This document shows positions 34,301 to 48,300 of a DNA stretch of 64,000 nt, piece by piece. Source of the stretch: Hordeum vulgare subsp. vulgare (lineage: Eukaryota; Streptophyta; Magnoliopsida; Poales; Poaceae). The notes below the pieces were generated by a model. The model searched no databases. It worked only from the letters and a program-made list of their open reading frames with translations, and was not told the DNA's origin. Position 1 is the first letter of the stretch, and each line of letters opens with the position of its first letter. Position numbers and translations under genes: made by a program. Location: the NCBI RefSeq assembly GCF_904849725.1, contig NC_058519.1, positions 22,427,267 through 22,491,266 of the forward strand, read 5' to 3'.

Positions 34301-34603
34301 TTAGTACTGCACTTCCGATCTGAGCATACAGTTGAAACTCATATATAGTGTAACTATACATACAAGAGATGAGACATTAGAAGAATACTGATTGGAGAAT
34401 TTTTGCAGTGGTGTGTTACTCTTTGGGGACGACGGGTGGACAGGATCGATTGTAGCGAAGACGGCGTAGCTGGGTCGTTTGGACCTTTGATCCCCCGTAA
34501 TCCCTGCGCGATGAACCACTCTAGTTGGCTCCTCCGGTGGCTCAGCAGCACCTTCCTCGCTTGCCGCGGGATTGCGCGTGTTTAGAGGAAAGACCTGCTC
34601 CAT
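34301..34603 (-). other. unrecognised 100-aa reading frame, doubtful
   Basis: An open frame from ATG (34603) encodes a Glu/Pro-rich start (MEQVFPLNTRNPAASEE) and no recognisable domain. The rest of 34025-35068 is AT-rich without recognisable genes, except a 51-bp tandem duplication at 34941-35040. It may be a gene fragment or chance. Confidence 0.2.
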
Positions 34604-34940
34604 GCTTGCAGAACCGGAGAGACAGAGGAGCGGCTGATCTTGATGTATTATTTGGGTTACTTAATGATTAAGATTTGACGGAGTACAGATTACAACAGTA
34701 AGTTGTTCAATTAAACATGGTGCGTCTTTCGTCAGCTACTTTGTAGGAAACGAGACAGCCGTGGCAACCAAAACTTCCAGTTCCATGTAAATATATATAT
34801 ACTCTGGAGATACCTGGAAGCAATAGAAAACACACCACTTTAATTGTTGTTGTTGTTGCACTCCGTGCCATGTCAAATAGTCCAGACTTGGCGATCCACA
34901 AATTACCTTCATTTAACTGTGTGTAGTATATATTGACATT

Positions 34941-35040
34941 AAGAACTCATCGATGCTCTTAAGCTCAGTTAGTTTTATTTTAAAAGAAGTCAAGAACTCA
35001 TCGATGCTCTTAAGCTCAGTTAGTTTTATTTTAAAAGAAG
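34941..35040. repeat. 51-bp direct duplication
   Basis: The block AAGAACTCATCGATGCTCTT... to ...TTTTAAAAGAAG occurs twice in tandem, near-identically, followed by a third partial copy (CTCAGTTAGTTT). Confidence 0.85.
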
Positions 35041-35068
35041 CTCAGTTAGTTTAACTTTTTTTAGACAA

Positions 35069-35083
35069 ACTCTAGCACTGTAA
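35069..35083. other. LINE target-site duplication, copy next to the poly(A) end
   Basis: ACTCTAGCACTGTAA here is identical to 53644-53658. A run of T (poly-A on the - strand) follows at 35085-35093. Confidence 0.9.
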
Positions 35084-35111
35084 ATTTTTTTTTGAAAGAC
35101 AACCACTTTAT

Positions 35112-36493
35112 TTATATCATAATGTTTTGAGGGATACAGAGGTTGTCAGGAGGTCGATCAAACCACACATGACGGCCTGGATCTAGGGTAGTGGCCATCT
35201 GTGCAAGGTTATGTGCCTCACTATTACTTTTACGGTACTCATGAATAAAAACACAACTACTAAAACTAGACATCCTTCCCTGAATGTCATTTAGGATCAT
35301 GCAATGGGCGCCTCGGTGTACTTGTTCCTTCAGCTCATCAACGACTCTCAGACAGTCATATGTAATCTGTACTCTAGGAACCATCATATCTTCTGCCAAT
35401 GCAATGGCTTCTCTGCATGCATGAGCCTCAAGCACCTCCGGATCGATCATGCCAGGAATAACCACCGCGGAAGCACCAAGAAAACCTCCCTGATCATTAC
35501 GACAAATGACTCCAACAGCCCCAGTATTTGATGACTTCGCAACAGCGTCGTCCACGTTCATTTTCGTCTCCCCTGTCGCCAGTGGTATCCATCTCGGCCT
35601 AAGTGTTCTCGCCGGCCTCCCATGCTGGTGATTCTTTGCTGGCAGTCCACGTACCTCGGATAGGTAACGCTGAATGAATAGATGTGTGGACAGAGGGCTT
35701 TGGAATTCCTGCTCATGGATTGCCCGGCGTCTAGCCCCAGAGCGTAGTTAGGACAGTAACAAAACGGTCACCCCTAAGAGCATTACAGAGACCATGCAGC
35801 CAAAGCTTAGGATCATCCATCTCATCCCCATACACCGGCAGTAGGGAGTCATCCTCATCGTCCCGCAGAGACCAGACGCTCTTCGCCATATTACAATTGA
35901 GTAGGGCATGTCTCCACGTATCGACAGCGGCATGACATATCGGGCAAGATACCTCGGTCGTCATATGGCGCCTTCCCCTCTCCTGACCCGTTGGCAAAGA
36001 TGCCCGATCCAATCTCCACGCGAACATACGCAGCTTGGATGGAACCTGAACACCCCACAGCCTCTTCCAGTTATTTTCCTCCTGAATCGTATGCGATGAT
36101 TCTGTGTCCCCATTGAGCCACCCTTCTCGTCTAGCTTTTGTTTCCATAACCATCCTATAGCACGACCGTACAGAGAAAACACCTGATCGTTCATACTGCT
36201 ATGCATAGAAATCTTCCTGGGGAGTGTGGCTGAGAGGGATTCGCCTGACGATGTCGGCATCCATCGGAAGCAATTGTTCTGCCAGAGCTCGTTCATCCCA
36301 GCGACGGTCATGTGATATAAGCTCCGATACTCTCTCCAGTGGATTTGGGGATACCGCTCCAAAAGGCCTCATGCAGTTGTCACGTGGGAGCCAGTTGTCG
36401 TTCCAGATATTGGTGTTAGCACCATTCCCAATTCGCTTAATCAGGCCCGTCAGGAGTATATCCCTCCCCTCGCACAAGGAGCGCCAGATCTGG
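35112..36493 (-). pseudogene. LINE ORF2, 3' part: zf-RVT and RNase H domains
   Basis: Continues the RT-bearing frame beyond the Gypsy insertion. Fragments: 36516-36199 ([16 protein letters not shown], the linker typical of plant L1 ORF2), 36153-35731 with the zf-RVT zinc motif CPICHAAVDTWRHALLNC, and 35561-35112, an RNase H (RVT_3-like) domain with MNVDDAVAKSS, LEAHACREAIALA and HEYRKSNSEAHNLAQ. Frameshifts separate the three parts. The sequence from the TCTGG duplication joins the frame from 49504 without a break when the Gypsy element is removed. Confidence 0.88.
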
Positions 36494-39400
36494 TGTGACG
36501 CCCTCGGTTTAATCATACGCTAATCATACACGCAAATGTGTACGATCAAACCCAAGGACTCACGGGAAGATATCACAACACAACTCTAGACACAAATAAA
36601 ATAACATCAGCTTCATATTACAAGCCAGGGGCCTCGAGAGCTAGAATATGAAAGCTCGATAAACACACGAGTCAGCGGAAGCAACAAATATCTGAGTACA
36701 CACATAAAACATGGGGTGCCTTACAGAAGGCTAGCACAAAAGATACAACGATCGAACGAGGCGAGGCCTCCTGCCTGGGAACCTCCTAACTACTCCTGAT
36801 CATCAGCGGCCTCCACATAGTAGTAGGCACCGTCGGGGTAGCAGTCATCGGCGGCAGGGACCTCCATCTCCTGGGCTCCATCATCTCGTCGCAGCAAACG
36901 GATCAAGGGGACAAGGGGGGAGCAAAGCAGCGGTGAGTACTCATCGAAAGTACTTGCAAGTCTTACATCAGAACTATTCTAATTATGCATCAGTATCAAA
37001 GAAGGGGGGGTTATATGTGGACTAACTGCTGCAATGCGAGAATAGAGAGAGAAGGCCTAGTCCTATCGAAGACTAGCATCTTCAGGGTCTTGCAGCAATA
37101 GACGAGAGTAGAACAGGGGTAACACATTAATAGTCATATTGTTGCAGCAATATTAAAGTGAGGTCACGCCTAAAGATCCTCCCTCGACTCCCTGCGAGGA
37201 AGCAATCCCGAGGCAAACTAATTGCAGTTAAGTAACAATTGTAGTTGTATAAGATCGCGGCACAACTCCAAGTCGTCCTATAACCGTGGACACGGCTATC
37301 CGAATAGTTAATTTCATCCCTGCAGGGGTGCACCACATGTCCCGTCACGCTCGATAACACTCTGGCCGGCCATACTTTTCTGGGTCCTGCCCGGCCTCGG
37401 AATATCGACACGTCGCAGCCCCACCTAAGACTAATCAAAGAGGCCAGCCCGCCGGTCTAACTCCTAAGCACAAAGGGTTGGTGGGCTCAGTTCCCCTTCG
37501 CGCTCCTGCACGTGGCGTGGGCGGCCGACGTCAGTCCTAGCATCCCTTAATCACAAGAGCAATGCATCTCGGGACCACTCGGGCGCGCGCCGCTACATTG
37601 CTGGCATCTGAAAAGCTTCGGCTGATACCGCGACGCCGAGTACCCACAATTCTTCCCGCGTAGCCGGTTAGTGCGAAAAGGTCTCCGACCAACCCAGATC
37701 AAATACCCAAATCCATTAACATTTTAATTAGGCCAACAATACAGTCTCACGGGAATCCACCCGTGTTACAACTAATCACCAAAGATCCTAGTAACAAGGT
37801 CGAGTAACTTTGTGGTTGTAACATCGGGGGAATCCGAGGTATCACCCTCGTTGGATTCCGAACGATGTACCCGTCAAGGTGGGCTTAGAGGAATCACCCT
37901 CGAGGGTCCCACACTTGAGGGGTTGCACGACAGAGGCGTCATCGGGAATGGTGAAAGAGGAATCACCCTCGATAACCACGACCGACTAGCTATACTACAG
38001 AGATATCATCAGGACTACTTAGCGAGGTGTCACCCTCGGTACCGGTAGTATCTCCGTAGCGTCGTACAACGAAGGGGGTGTATGTGTTGTGTCGGGTCTG
38101 GCTCGTCGATCAGAGATCGAGATTTGAAAACAAGCGGGACAACTGAACTACGGGGTCAGAGGGGATGACTGCTCCACCTATACTAAGCATATTAAAGGTA
38201 CAGGACTGAAAGTAGCAGTTCATCAAAAATAGGCTATGCATCAGATATAGGAGCTAACTACAATAGTAGCAAAATACTAATGCAAGCAGTAGGAAGAAGA
38301 CATAGGCGATATAGGAATGATCAAAGGGGGTTTGCTTGCCTTGCTGCTCTGCGGCAAAGGACTAATCGGCAGGGTCGTAGATGTACCCGGCAGCAGCGTC
38401 AGTCTCGGGGTCTACAGGTAAGAAGAGGGGGAAGAAACAATAAATTATAGCAACGGTGCAACACAAAGCATGACATGACAAGATGCAGGTTAGACATGAG
38501 CTAACGCAGCAACATCCGTCATAGACGGGTCGGAAGAATATCTGACGATATTTTCCGGGTCTCGGGCTACTACCGGTCATACTGGAAACGATGGAAATGT
38601 TCCAAGTTTGCTATGCTAGGGACGCGTGACAGACGAACGGGTCGTGTATCCGGGTTCGTCTCGTTCTGCTGATCAACTTTCATGTTGAAAATATTTTGAT
38701 CTGACTTACAATTATTTAATATTAATTTTTTAAAGTTTTATTCAATAATTAGGAATTAAAAACAGGTTTAAATAATTTAATAAAAAGCTATTATGACATC
38801 AGCATGATGTCATGCTAACATCAACATTTGACTAGTCAACTGACCAGCGGGTCCCGAACGTCATAGGCACAAGTTTTAATATAGATTAAATATTGATTAA
38901 TCAGATTAATTTAATGGGGGACCCACGTGACATACTCTGATTATTCTAATTATCTAATTAATTAATTTAACTAATATATCTATTTATTTATTTAATAAAG
39001 ACATTAACATTATCTTTATTTTTTTAATTATCGCGTGGGGCCTCCCTGTCATAGCCAGCGGGTGCGTTGGCCCCACCGGTAAGTGACTTTAGGCCATATA
39101 CTCATTTTTTTCACAGATACATAATCATGCAATTATCGTATTCCTCCAAATACCTATATACGCAATACATACATCGCATCTCATACATACATACATACGG
39201 CATCTAATACATCTTTTATTTTATTTTCTTTTAACTCTCAACACTCCCATCTCTCTCTCTGTTAACAGACAACAGACAACAGAGAGTGTGTTAACTTTCT
39301 CAACATAGAAGAGAGCCAACTTCATCTCCTCCTACCGGAGTCAAACATCGACGGATCGGAGCCCCGTTTGCTGGAACGGAACCGGGACGACGAGGGGAAC

Positions 39401-40665
39401 GAGATAGTGGGAGGAGCCCGAGAGGGCCCGGTGAAGCCGGAGTTCTCGTGAGGCGGAGGTGACGACGAGGAGGAAGACGATGCATTGACGGTGGTGCCGG
39501 TGCCGGTGAGGACGGTCGCTGGCGAGGAGAGCCGCCGAGAGGGGCCCCGGTGAGGAGGGGCCCCCGGGGATGAAGGGACGCCGGAGGGCTCCCGGGGCAG
39601 CGGTGGGGCGGTGCACGGGAGGGAGGCCGACGGGGCTTGCAGGAGAGGGCCGGTCGACGTGGCTCCTGGGGCCGACCGGCGGGGCTCCCGGCGGATCTGG
39701 AGCGGGACGTAGGCGCTCTCTCTCTCGTCTCTTCCGGGGAAGGGGCTCGGTCCCGGTGGGAGACCGAGGGAGGGGCTGCCGTGGGGGGAGTTGTCCTAGG
39801 GGAGGGAGTGGCCGAGGAGGGCTGGGGCCGACGGGGGGATCTCGGGGTCACGGGAGAGGGAGAGGAACGGTGCGTGGGTGTTGCTGCCGAGAGAGAGAGA
39901 GAGGAGGGGTTCCTCGCGAGGGGAGGGGTCTCGCGACGGGAAGGATATGGGGGCGAGGGGGGCCGATCCTCTTGTGGGTTCGGTGAGTGCGGGAGACGAG
40001 GGGGGCCGATCCCCTCGTGGGTTCGGTCAGTGGGGGGACGAGGGGGGGACGAGGGGAAAAGTGTCGGTGGGGTGATTAGGTGGGTCGCAGGGGTGAGAGG
40101 CTAGGCGGGTGTGGCTCTCGAGGGTGGGAGCCGGCGGCGGCTGCTGGGAACGAGGGGAGAGGGCGCTAGGGTTTGGGTGGGAGTGGCCGGCTCGGCCACC
40201 TTGGCCGAGTCGGGCCAGGGGGGTGGGGGGTCTTTTCCTTTTTTTTAATATTTTTTTATATTAATTCTAATCCTTTTTATTATTCTATTTTTATTTACTT
40301 TCTTTTATAATTTATAATTTATACTTTTAATCCTTTCTTTTATTTATTTCTTTTACATTTACTATATTTCTCTTTACTTATTTTGTTTAAGGCTCCACTT
40401 TTAAATATATAGGGGTTACCCATCATTTCAAAAGCGTCCGATTTAATATTGTAATTCGTTAGGGAATATTTATAACTCCCGTGACATTTTTATCTCAACA
40501 ACCGAATTCTTTTCTCGTTCTACTTTAATCTTAAGTTTCGAATTTTGATTCGGTTTCAACTAACACGAGATCATTGACATAATTAACGGTGACGTGGCAT
40601 CATTAGCGTAGGATCACTGTCGCTTAATTACAATCATTACTGTAGCAAAAGTCGAGGATGTCACA
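36494..40665 (-). repeat. 3' LTR of the Gypsy element
   Basis: Begins TGTGACGCCCTCGG and ends GTCGAGGATGTCACA. It aligns with 45307-49503 throughout. Large open frames in its GC-rich part (39300-40100) recur in both LTRs but on both strands and are not supported as genes. Confidence 0.95.
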
Positions 40666-40679
40666 ATTCTCCCCTACTA
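40666..40679 (-). other. polypurine tract of the Gypsy element
   Basis: On the - strand TAGTAGGGGAGAAT ends directly at the start of the 3' LTR, as expected for the plus-strand primer site. Confidence 0.8.
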
Positions 40680-40701
40680 ACAAGAATTCTCGTCCCGAGA
40701 A

Positions 40702-41267
40702 TTAAGAGTTAGAGGGAAAGAGCCCGGGGTATTCATCACGAAGATGATCCTCGCGTTCCCAAGTGGCATCCTCTTCAGAATGATTTGACCACTGTACCTT
40801 GAGGAACTTGGTGACTTTGCGACGAGTCTTACGTTCAGCTTGGTCGAGAATGCGGGCCGGATGCTCTTTACAAGAGAGGTATTGTTGCAGCTCAAACATA
40901 TCATGATCCACTGCTCGAATAGGATCCTTGAAGCAGCGGCGGAGCTGAGACACGTGGAGGACATCGTGAACCTGAGAAAGGTTCGCCGGCAGTCCAATTG
41001 ATAAGCCACTTTTCCACGTGTGTCGAGAACAGTGAAAGGACCAATATAGTGAGGAGCTAAATTGCCCTTGATCTGAAAACGGTGTGCACCTCTCATTGGT
41101 GTGACACGAAGATAAGCCTTTTCGCCAGGTTGATAGACCATATCTTGATGATGACGGTCATACTGACTCTTATGACGAGACTGAGCAGCCTTCAGATTCT
41201 CATGAATAATGCGGACTTGATCTTCGACATGTTGGATAATATCCGGACCGAAGAGTGATCGGTCCAC
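40702..41267 (-). pseudogene. Gypsy polyprotein C-terminus (integrase end and chromodomain-like region), relic
   Basis: The first frame (from 41267) shows LFGPDIIQHVEDQVR, then KSQYDRHHQDMVYQPGEKAY and FQIKGNLAPHYIGPF, the usual end of a plant Gypsy integrase. After a frameshift near 40980, the frame at 40953-40702 continues with SQLRRCFKDPIRAV and KFLKVQWSNHSEEDATWERE, a chromodomain-like ending, then a stop close to the polypurine tract. Everything upstream of this (integrase core, RT, protease, gag) is missing. Confidence 0.85.
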
Positions 41268-41284
41268 TGAACGGTGGCTCGAGA

Positions 41285-44200
41285 ATTACATACGAGTCAA
41301 GTGCAAAGGATACCTTGGAGTCAAATGATGTACAGGAGAGTCAGGTTTCAATCCTGTGGAACTTTGGGTTATGGGTCCACCATGTGGGCCAAGAATAGGT
41401 AGAGGGGTGACATATTATACGGTCTTGGTAGCAAAACATGCCAGAGGATAACCTATCAGTTTGTTGGCAACAACGTCGGTACCAAGGGCGGGAGACGATC
41501 AGAACCATTTTCGTGCTCGTTGAAACGAGGCGGACCAATAGGCAAGGTTCTCGTCCACCGGCGGCTACCGAAATGTTATCCACAATAGTAACACGGTCTT
41601 ACTGACAGAGTTGTACACCAAGGTTTATACCTAAACAAGGAATTAACACTGCTTAGATAAGTTATGCCACAAGAAAGGTCAAAAAGGTCAATGGGAATGA
41701 GAATGTGTTCACACACACAAGTATTAAAGTATTCCATTCCCTAGGAAAACATAGGGTATGGTATGCATGATAGGTCACCCGGTACATAACCATCTTGATA
41801 AAGAGACAAGAAGAATCATGATGTTTACCCATACCATACGGTTTGGATAATTGATCAGGAACAATTTAGCATTGCGCTTCCAATGTTCCTGTTGAAATTT
41901 GAAGTACCACATCCGTGCTTCGGGGTAGCATCGACATGGTCATCAGATAAAGGTTGGACTTTGGGTACACAAAGAATTCATCAAAATCAACTTATAAAAT
42001 AAGCCATATAGTTTCCGCATGGAAGATGGCGAATCTTACATATGGGAGGATTTATAACAATAGATCATGCGGCCCTTGTGCCAAACAAGACATCATCGTA
42101 CCGGGTTACATAAGACCAAAGTTATAATTATTGGGAAAATGTTCCAACCATCATATCTGTCCGAAATTCAGATCTGGTTGGTGACGGGACGCCTCGGACT
42201 CAAGATGCCGGAGAAGAAAAGATGATGATGCAGGATTCTCAGGATATGAACTACACAAGTAATCCTTGGATCACGAGTTGGCTTGTAAGACATATGAACA
42301 CAAGGTCAAGACATTCGTGCCCACATAGAATTCTTACGTCAAAATGCAACTGAGTTCTCATTTGGAAACCATCATCGAGGGTAACATGGTTCTATGTGTA
42401 AATCTAGATCAGCTCTTATGAAGGAACTTATTTTCCTTGATCAAATCAGTGAGTGGCTTCGCGTGCTAAGAGAAGTTATATGAAGTGAAGATAGCAATCC
42501 TTCAAAACATATAACACTTCACACATGCGTGAATGACTTGGGATTTCCCGAGAAGAAGCGAAACAAAATTTTCACATATTCACGGCGGAAAGAGTGCACG
42601 TGAACTTTGGGAAAACACTTCTTATATCAAACATATCCGCCATGAGGTAGGCACAAAGATAGTGCTTTCAAAAGATTCATCACGAACCATGGAGAACTTG
42701 AGGGTGCGACCGATGGGCTCAGCAACAATCCCTCAAGATTTTGACACATACGAATTTTCAAGTTTTATAATATCGAGGAGATAGCATTTGTAAAGTCTAA
42801 TGGTATAATGTCGCATGCTTGAGGGATCAACAACAATTAAACATTGGTCAAAGGGTGCACTCGGGAACACGGAATGAGTAGCACGACCAATGCTAAAATG
42901 ATGAGTCAACACCCAACACACTAAGGAGGAAACAATCTGTTATTAACCTCAAGGTGATAGGGTTGACAAAAGTATTGGAATCACACATCAGAGTTCACTT
43001 GTCGGTAGTCCGGTTTGAAACAACACGGGACCAAGAATGAATGGTGATGGCGAGAAGTATTACTATATCAAGAATTCTTAAGAGGCGTGCAATCCTCACG
43101 ACATTCTTGACATAAAAGATAGTAATACTTCAAGGCAGAGGATAACATAAGCTGAAAAGCAAGGAACTTAAGGGACAACACCAAACACGAACATGTTTGT
43201 GTTGGCGGGGAGGCAAAAAGGTTGTTGATGAAAACACAAATCATCAAGGGGCAAGGATGGCATTTCTCATCATGCATTCGATCGATACCCTGCAAGAGCT
43301 CGGAATGTTGACGATGAACACGGCACAATTGTCAAGAACTTCACGAAGATGTAATCGATCAGCGACGACATCAAGCAAGGGAATGGTGAAGCTACAGGTT
43401 GCCGGAAACACAGTTAAGACTGCTAGCCTAGAATTGAGATTGCCTTTTAGGACCACTAACATGATGCAGAAAGCTCGATGCAAGCTTAACGGACAGTTGG
43501 AATTGTGTTACAGGGATGAAGGGTATAGATAGCATGGTCGAGCTCCAACATGACGATGATGATGTAGCGTGACAGCTTGGAACAACATGATCGAGTACAA
43601 CCTCATTAACAAGGAAGATTGCTAAAAGTTGTTGAATCGCAATGCGTACTCGATTCAGTTGTCGATGTACTCGCGTGTTCAACAACTCAAACACGAGGGA
43701 GCTGGAATTAATGAAAATATCACAGTTGATGAGGAGCTCACAAGAAGTTATATAGCTCCGTGATATTCTCAAGCTACAAGGAATAATATTCGGAGGTAGA
43801 TCAACATTAAGGCCTGGACCGATGTATTGATCTGAAAAGACAAGTACTTTAACTCGTCTAAGAATGAAATCAAGGTAGGACAGCATGGTCGGAACCATGG
43901 TTGCAAAGTACAAGATCATAGATACCAAATTTAAACCACAAAATGAATGATTATTGATATGAGAAGTTTCTATGATAGGATCAACGTCGTTTCCATGGGC
44001 ATGAACACAAAGTTCAAGGTCGACTCCCACTTCATCAATGCATCACCTGTCATTTACTCCTCGCCTTAGATCAGGTTGTAGCTTTGAAAGGATATTCGGC
44101 AAAGCACCAGAAGAGTAAGACTCATGAAAACCTTTCGAGTCATATTGATTTAGGAAGGCATAGGTTCAACCCATCGGGGCACCTTAGGAACATATACCAT

Positions 44201-45290
44201 ACACTCCAAGAGTAATTAACACATGCTTGACAACAAAGCATGGCCGACGAAAGCATAGGGTACAATTTAGCAGATGGAGAAGACACAATCTACCAATGGC
44301 ATTATGTATCAAGGGAACAATATCACAAGAATTTATTTGTTTTAATGTAAAGGATGCTGTCGGATAATAACCCAGAATGAGTCTGGCAGTCCACAAAAGA
44401 TCTGATGTGAGTATCGGTACTCAATCAGAGGGAGATAGGATGCAATGCATCAGGTTATGGAACATCTGAAAAATATCGATACTTAATCACCAAAGGAATT
44501 AGGATTTCCAGGTTGGTGTATCATAATCAGATGCTCCGATCACATACACGTAAGCTGAAAGGATTTAGATGGACAACCACCACGGTTGATTTGTCAAGAA
44601 CCAGCTCTATCTGGAACGACGTCTGAGCCGGAAAATAATTCAGGAGTATCTGCAGATGATTGTGTGCATTCACACAAAGGTAGGATCAATAAGATCACAG
44701 GAAAATCACAAAGGATTTTTATAAATGCTGCTAGACATATGGATTTAACCATAATGCAAGCAGGTGAGAAAGGTCATTAACATTAGGCTACGGAGGATTT
44801 CGGAAGACCGAATAGTAATTCGAAGAACTTTCGAAACCCAACACAACTAATCATGGACGAATCCCCGATAAGAAAATCCATTGCCTCTCGTAAAGTAAGA
44901 GCAATTGGAGAAGAAGGTATGAACGACATTTGTATGTAGTCATCCATAGTGGTCGACGGAGGAAGGGAAATCGCAAGAGCGATTGGCACAAATTCTCGAG
45001 ATAACATCAGGGAGTAACTTCGGAGTCTTCTGATGGATCAAGCCATCGTCTGAAATACGAGACTCCCCGGGAGGAAATATTTACGCGAACCTAATGTTAG
45101 AGTTAGTAAAATCTTTAACCCGAAAGAGAAGAGGGAGTAGAGCCCAAAGTATAGGAAAGGAGTAAAAGATACTAATACCACCCAATTGAGATGTGGGCCC
45201 GTAAGCCACAACATCAGTGTTAGTAAAGTTTTTCAAACACTAGACTCAACTTCGGCCAAGGAGTTGGAAAGGGGGCTACCTCAGGCAGTC
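41285..45290. other. non-coding internal domain of the Gypsy/LARD-like element
   Basis: About 4 kb without a frame longer than 200 codons and without any recognisable gag or pol motif on either strand. It has moderate base composition and no tandem repeats that I could see. It replaces the coding part of an autonomous relative. Confidence 0.7.
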
Positions 45291-45303
45291 GGCTCTGATA
45301 CGA
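45291..45303 (-). other. primer-binding site of the Gypsy element
   Basis: On the - strand the sequence near the 5' LTR is CGTATCAGAGCC, close to the TGGTATCAGAGCC complementary to initiator-Met tRNA. It lies three bases from the LTR. Confidence 0.8.
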
Positions 45304-45306
45304 ACT

Positions 45307-48300
45307 TGTGACGCCCTCGGTTTAATCATACGCTAATCATACACGCAAATGCGTACGATCAAACCCAAGGACTCACGGGAAGATATCACAACACAACTCT
45401 AGACACAAATAAAATAACATCAGCTTCATATTACAAGCCAGGGGCCTCGAGGGCTAGAATACGAAAGCTCGATAAACATACGAGTCAGTGGAAGCAACAA
45501 ATATCTGAGTACACACATAAAACATGGGGTGCCTTAGAGAAGGCTAGCACAAAAGATACAACGATCGAACGAGGCGAGGCCTCCTGCCTAGGAACCTCCT
45601 AACTACTCCTGATCATCAGCGGCCTCCACATAGTAGTAGGCACCGTCGAGGTAGCAGTCGTCGGTGGCGGGGACCTCCATCTCCTGGGCTGCATCATCTG
45701 GTCGCAGCAAACGGATCAAGGGGACAAGGGGGGAGCAAAGCAGCGGTGAGTACTCATCCAAAGTACTCGCAAGTCTTACATCAGAACTATTCTAATTATG
45801 CATCAGTATCAAAGAAGGGGGGTTAAATGTGGACTTACTGCAGCAATGCGAGAATAGAGAGAGAAGGCCTAGTCCTATCAAAGACTAGCATCTTCAGGGT
45901 CTTGCAGCAATAGACGAGAGTAGAACACGGGTAACACATTAATAGTCATATTGTTGTAGCAATATTAAAGTGAGGTCACGCCTAAAGATCCTCCCTCGAC
46001 TCCCTGCGAGGAAGCAATCCCGAGGCAAACTAATTCCAGTTAAGTAACAATTGTAGTTGTATAAGATCGCGGCACAACTCCAAGTCGTCCTGTAACCGTG
46101 GACACGGCTATCCGAATAGTTAATTTCATCCCTGCAGGGGTGCACCACATGTCCCGTCACGCTCGATAACACTCTGGCCGGACATACTTTTCTGGGTCCT
46201 GCCCGGCCTTGGAATATCGACACGTCGCAGCCCCACCTAAGACTAATCAGAGAGGCCAGCCCGCCGGTCTAACTCCTAAGCACAAAGGGTTCGTGGGCCC
46301 AGTTCCCCTTCGCGCTCCTACACGTGGCGTGGGCGGCCGACGTCGGTCCTAGCATCCCTTAATCACAAGAGCGATGCATCTCGGGACCACTCGGGCGCGC
46401 GCCGCTACATTGATGGCATCTGAAAAGCTTCGGCTGATATCGCGACGCCGAGTACCCATAATTCTTCCCGCGTAGCCGGTTAGTGCGAAAAGGTTTCCTA
46501 CCAACCCAGATCAAATACCCAAATCCATTAACATTTTAATTAGGCCAACAACACAGTCTCACGGGAATCCACCCGTCTTACAACTAATCACCAAAGATCC
46601 TAGTAACAAGGTCGAGTAACTGTGTGGTTGTAACATCGGGGGAATCCGAGGTATCACCCTCGTTGGATTCCGAACGATGTACCCGTCAAGGTGGGCTTAG
46701 AGGAATCACCCTCGAGGGTCCCACACTTGAGGGGTTGCACGACAGAGGCGTCATCGGGAATGGTGAAAGAGGAATCACCCTCGATAACCACGACCGACTA
46801 GCTATACTACAGAGATATCATCAGGAGTACTTAGCGAGGTGTCACCCTCGGTACCGATAGTATCTCCGTAGCGTCGTACAACGAAGGGGGTGTATGTGCT
46901 GGGTCGGGTCTGGCTCGTCGATCAGAGATCGACATTTGAAAACAAGCGGGGCAACTGAACTACGGGGTCAGAGGGGATGACTGCTCCACCTATACTAAGC
47001 ATATTAAAGGTACAGGACTGAAAGTAGTAGTTCATCAAAAATAGGCTATGCATCAGATATAGGAGCTAACTACAATAGTAGCAAAATACTAATGCAAGTA
47101 GTAGGAAGAAGACATAGGTGATATAGGAATGATCAACGGGGGTTTGCTTGCCTTGCTGCTCTGCGGCAAAGGACTGATCGGCAGGGTCATAGATGTACCC
47201 GGCAGCAGCGTCAGTCTCGGGGTTTACCGGTAAGAAGAGGGGGAAGAAACAATAAATTATAGCAACGGTGCAACACAAAGCATGACATGGCAAGATGCAG
47301 GCTAGACATGAGCTAACGCAGCAACATCCGTCATAGACGGGTCGGAAGAATATCTGACGATATTTTCCGGGTCTCGGGCTACTACCGGTCATACTGGAAA
47401 CGATGGAAATGTTCCAAGTTTGCTATGCTAGGGACGCGTGACAGACGAATGGACCGTGTATCTGGGTTCGTCTCGTTCTGCTGATCAACTTTCATGTTGA
47501 AAATATTTTGATGTGACTTACGGATTATTTAATATTAATTTTTTAAAGTTTTATTCAATAATTAGGAATTAAAAACAGGTTTAAATAATTTAATAAAAAG
47601 CTATTATGACATCAGCATAATGTCATGCTGACATCAACATTTGACTGGTCAACTGACCAGCGGGTCCCGAACGTCATAGGCACAAGTTTTAATATAGATT
47701 AAATATTGATTAATCAGATTAATTTAATGGGGGACCCACGTGACATACTCTGATTATTCTAATTATCCAATTAATTAATTTAACTAATGTATCTATTTAT
47801 TTATTTAATAAAAACATTAACATTATCTTTATTTTTTTAGTTATCGCGTGGGGCCTCCTTGTCATAGACAACGGGTGCGTTGGCCCCACCGGTAAGTGAC
47901 TTTAGGCCATATACTCATTTTTTTCACAGATACATAATCATGCAATTATCGTATTCCTCCAAATACCTATATACGCAATACATACATCGCATCTCATACA
48001 TACATACATACGACATCTAATACATCTTTTATTTTATTTTCTTTTAACTCTCAACACTCCCATCTCTCTTTGTGTTAACAGACAACACACAACACAGAGT
48101 GTGTTAACTTTCTCAACATAGAAGAGAGCCAACTTCATCTCCTCCTACCGGAGTCAAACGTCGACGGATCGGAGCCCCGTTTGCCGAAACGGAACCGGGA
48201 CGACGAGGGGAACGAGATAGTGGGAGGAGCCCGAGGAGGGGCTCACCGACGTTGAGGAGAGGGTCCGGTGAAGCCGGAGTTCTCGTGAGGCGGAGGTGAC

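Noticed and set aside
34301..34603. Possible host gene
   Set aside because: Single short frame without domain, promoter or splice evidence; kept only as a doubtful feature.
39300..40104. Proline/glycine-rich open frames on both strands in the LTRs (also 48113-48945)
   Set aside because: They overlap each other on both strands, come from a very GC-rich LTR segment, and show no family resemblance.
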